A stretch of DNA of 64,000 bases, from NCBI GenBank assembly GCA_947623455.1, contig OX392528.1, positions 2,060,001 through 2,124,000 of the forward strand. The letters run 5' to 3'. Made by a program: the position numbers and the translations under genes. This document shows positions 63,168 through 64,000 of the stretch, in pieces. Origin of the DNA: Mimachlamys varia. Taxonomy: Eukaryota; Mollusca; Bivalvia; Pectinida; Pectinidae. The notes under the pieces were generated by a model. That model did not search any database. It was not told where the DNA came from and saw nothing but the letters and a program-made list of their open reading frames with translations. Positions within the stretch are counted from its first letter, which is position 1. Each line of letters opens with the position of its first letter.

Positions 63168-64000
63168 GCAGTATGTGGTCAGGTCACTATTTATACACCC
63201 GGGGATTGTTGTACAGTATGTGGTCAGGTCACTGTTTATATACCCGGGGATTGTTGTACAGTATGTGGTCAGGTCACTGTTTATATACCCGGGGATTGTT
63301 GTACAGTATATGGTCAGGTCACTGTTTATATACCCGGGGATTGTTGTACAGTATATGGTCAGGTCACTGTTTATATACCCAGGGATTGTTGTACAGTATA
63401 TGGTCAGGTCACTGTTTATATACCCAGGGATTGTTGTACAGTATGTGGTCAGGTCACTGTTTATACACCTGGGGATTGTTGTACAGTATGTGGTCAGGTC
63501 ACTGTTTATACACCTGGGGATTGTTGTACAGTATGTGGTCAGGTCACTGTTTATATACCCGGGGATTGTTGTACAGTATGTGGTCAGGTCACTGTTTATA
63601 CACCCGGGGATTGTTGTACAGTATATGGTCAGGTCACTGTTTATATACCCGGGGATTGTTGTACAGTATGTGGTCAGGTCACTGTTTATACACCCGGGGA
63701 TTGTTGTACAGTATATGGTCAGGTCACTGTTTATACACCCGGGGATTGTTGTACAGTATGTGGTCAGGTCACTGTTTATATACCCGGGTATTGTTGTACA
63801 GTATGTGGTCAGGTCACTGTTTATATACCCGGGGATTGTTGTACAGTATGTGGTCAGGTCACTGTTTATACACCTGGGGATTGTTGTACAGTATGTGGTC
63901 AGGTCACTGTTTATATACCCGGGGATTGTTGTACAGTATATGGTCAGGTCACTGTTTATATACCCGGGGATTGTTGTACAGTATGTGGTCAGGTCACTGT
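63168..64000. repeat. 45-bp minisatellite, at least 18 copies, running off the window
   Basis: Unit includes GGTCAGGTCACTGTTTATAT and ACCCGGGGATTGTTGTACAG. Highly uniform; G/A at TATGTGG and CCC/CCT variants alternate. The true right boundary is not visible. Confidence 0.97.

Overview
Animal nuclear DNA, not bacterial: genes are split by introns with GT/AG boundaries, and about 27-28 kb of the 64 kb (over 40%) is minisatellite arrays with units of 16-138 bp. A peripherin-2-type tetraspanin, a Dispatched transporter and a nuclear receptor with two DNA-binding domains, together with dispersed repeats of a kind common in molluscs, suggest a lophotrochozoan, most likely a bivalve. That is inference; no species can be read from the sequence.  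Layout. (1) 1306-8361, plus strand: a complete peripherin-2-like gene in four phase-consistent exons. Its last intron holds a 2.8-kb inverted-repeat element (4103-6935, target duplication TTTAT) and a 32-bp minisatellite; the terminal exon encodes an extremely Lys-rich tail and has a partial duplicate just upstream. (2) 8700-19540: almost continuous minisatellites (periods about 40/34, 56, 45, 35-41, 138, 40/120 and 57 bp), broken by a retroelement relic. (3) 19552-32250, plus strand: a ten-exon Dispatched-like gene (about 1137 residues; all splice phases agree). In two places a minisatellite consists of the end of an exon plus its 5' splice site, tandemly amplified: about 80 copies after exon 6 and about 8 after exon 8. 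A 545-bp hAT-type MITE lies just after its poly(A) signal. (4) 33-36 kb: intergenic, between convergent genes. (5) From 47368 down to 41433 (possibly to about 36080 with 3'UTR), minus strand: the 3' part of a nuclear receptor gene with at least one and a half DNA-binding domains in tandem, a long Ser/Pro/Gln/Tyr-rich C-terminus and no recognisable ligand-binding domain. Its 5' exons lie beyond the right edge. (6) 47.4-64 kb: presumably one giant intron of that receptor, filled with a 44-bp array (4.3 kb), a 16-bp array (1.1 kb), a 38-bp array (4.6 kb) and a 45-bp array that runs off the end.  The three genes have no obvious shared pathway: a photoreceptor-disc-type tetraspanin, a lipid-modified Hedgehog release transporter and a transcription factor. 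What unites the window is minisatellite growth inside introns. The strongest points for follow-up are the exon/5'-splice-site minisatellites, the tandem-DBD receptor without a visible LBD, and the two well-bounded transposable elements. Most long open frames here (for example 12201-13358 and 18008-19168, minus strand) arise from repeat units divisible by three and are not annotated as genes.
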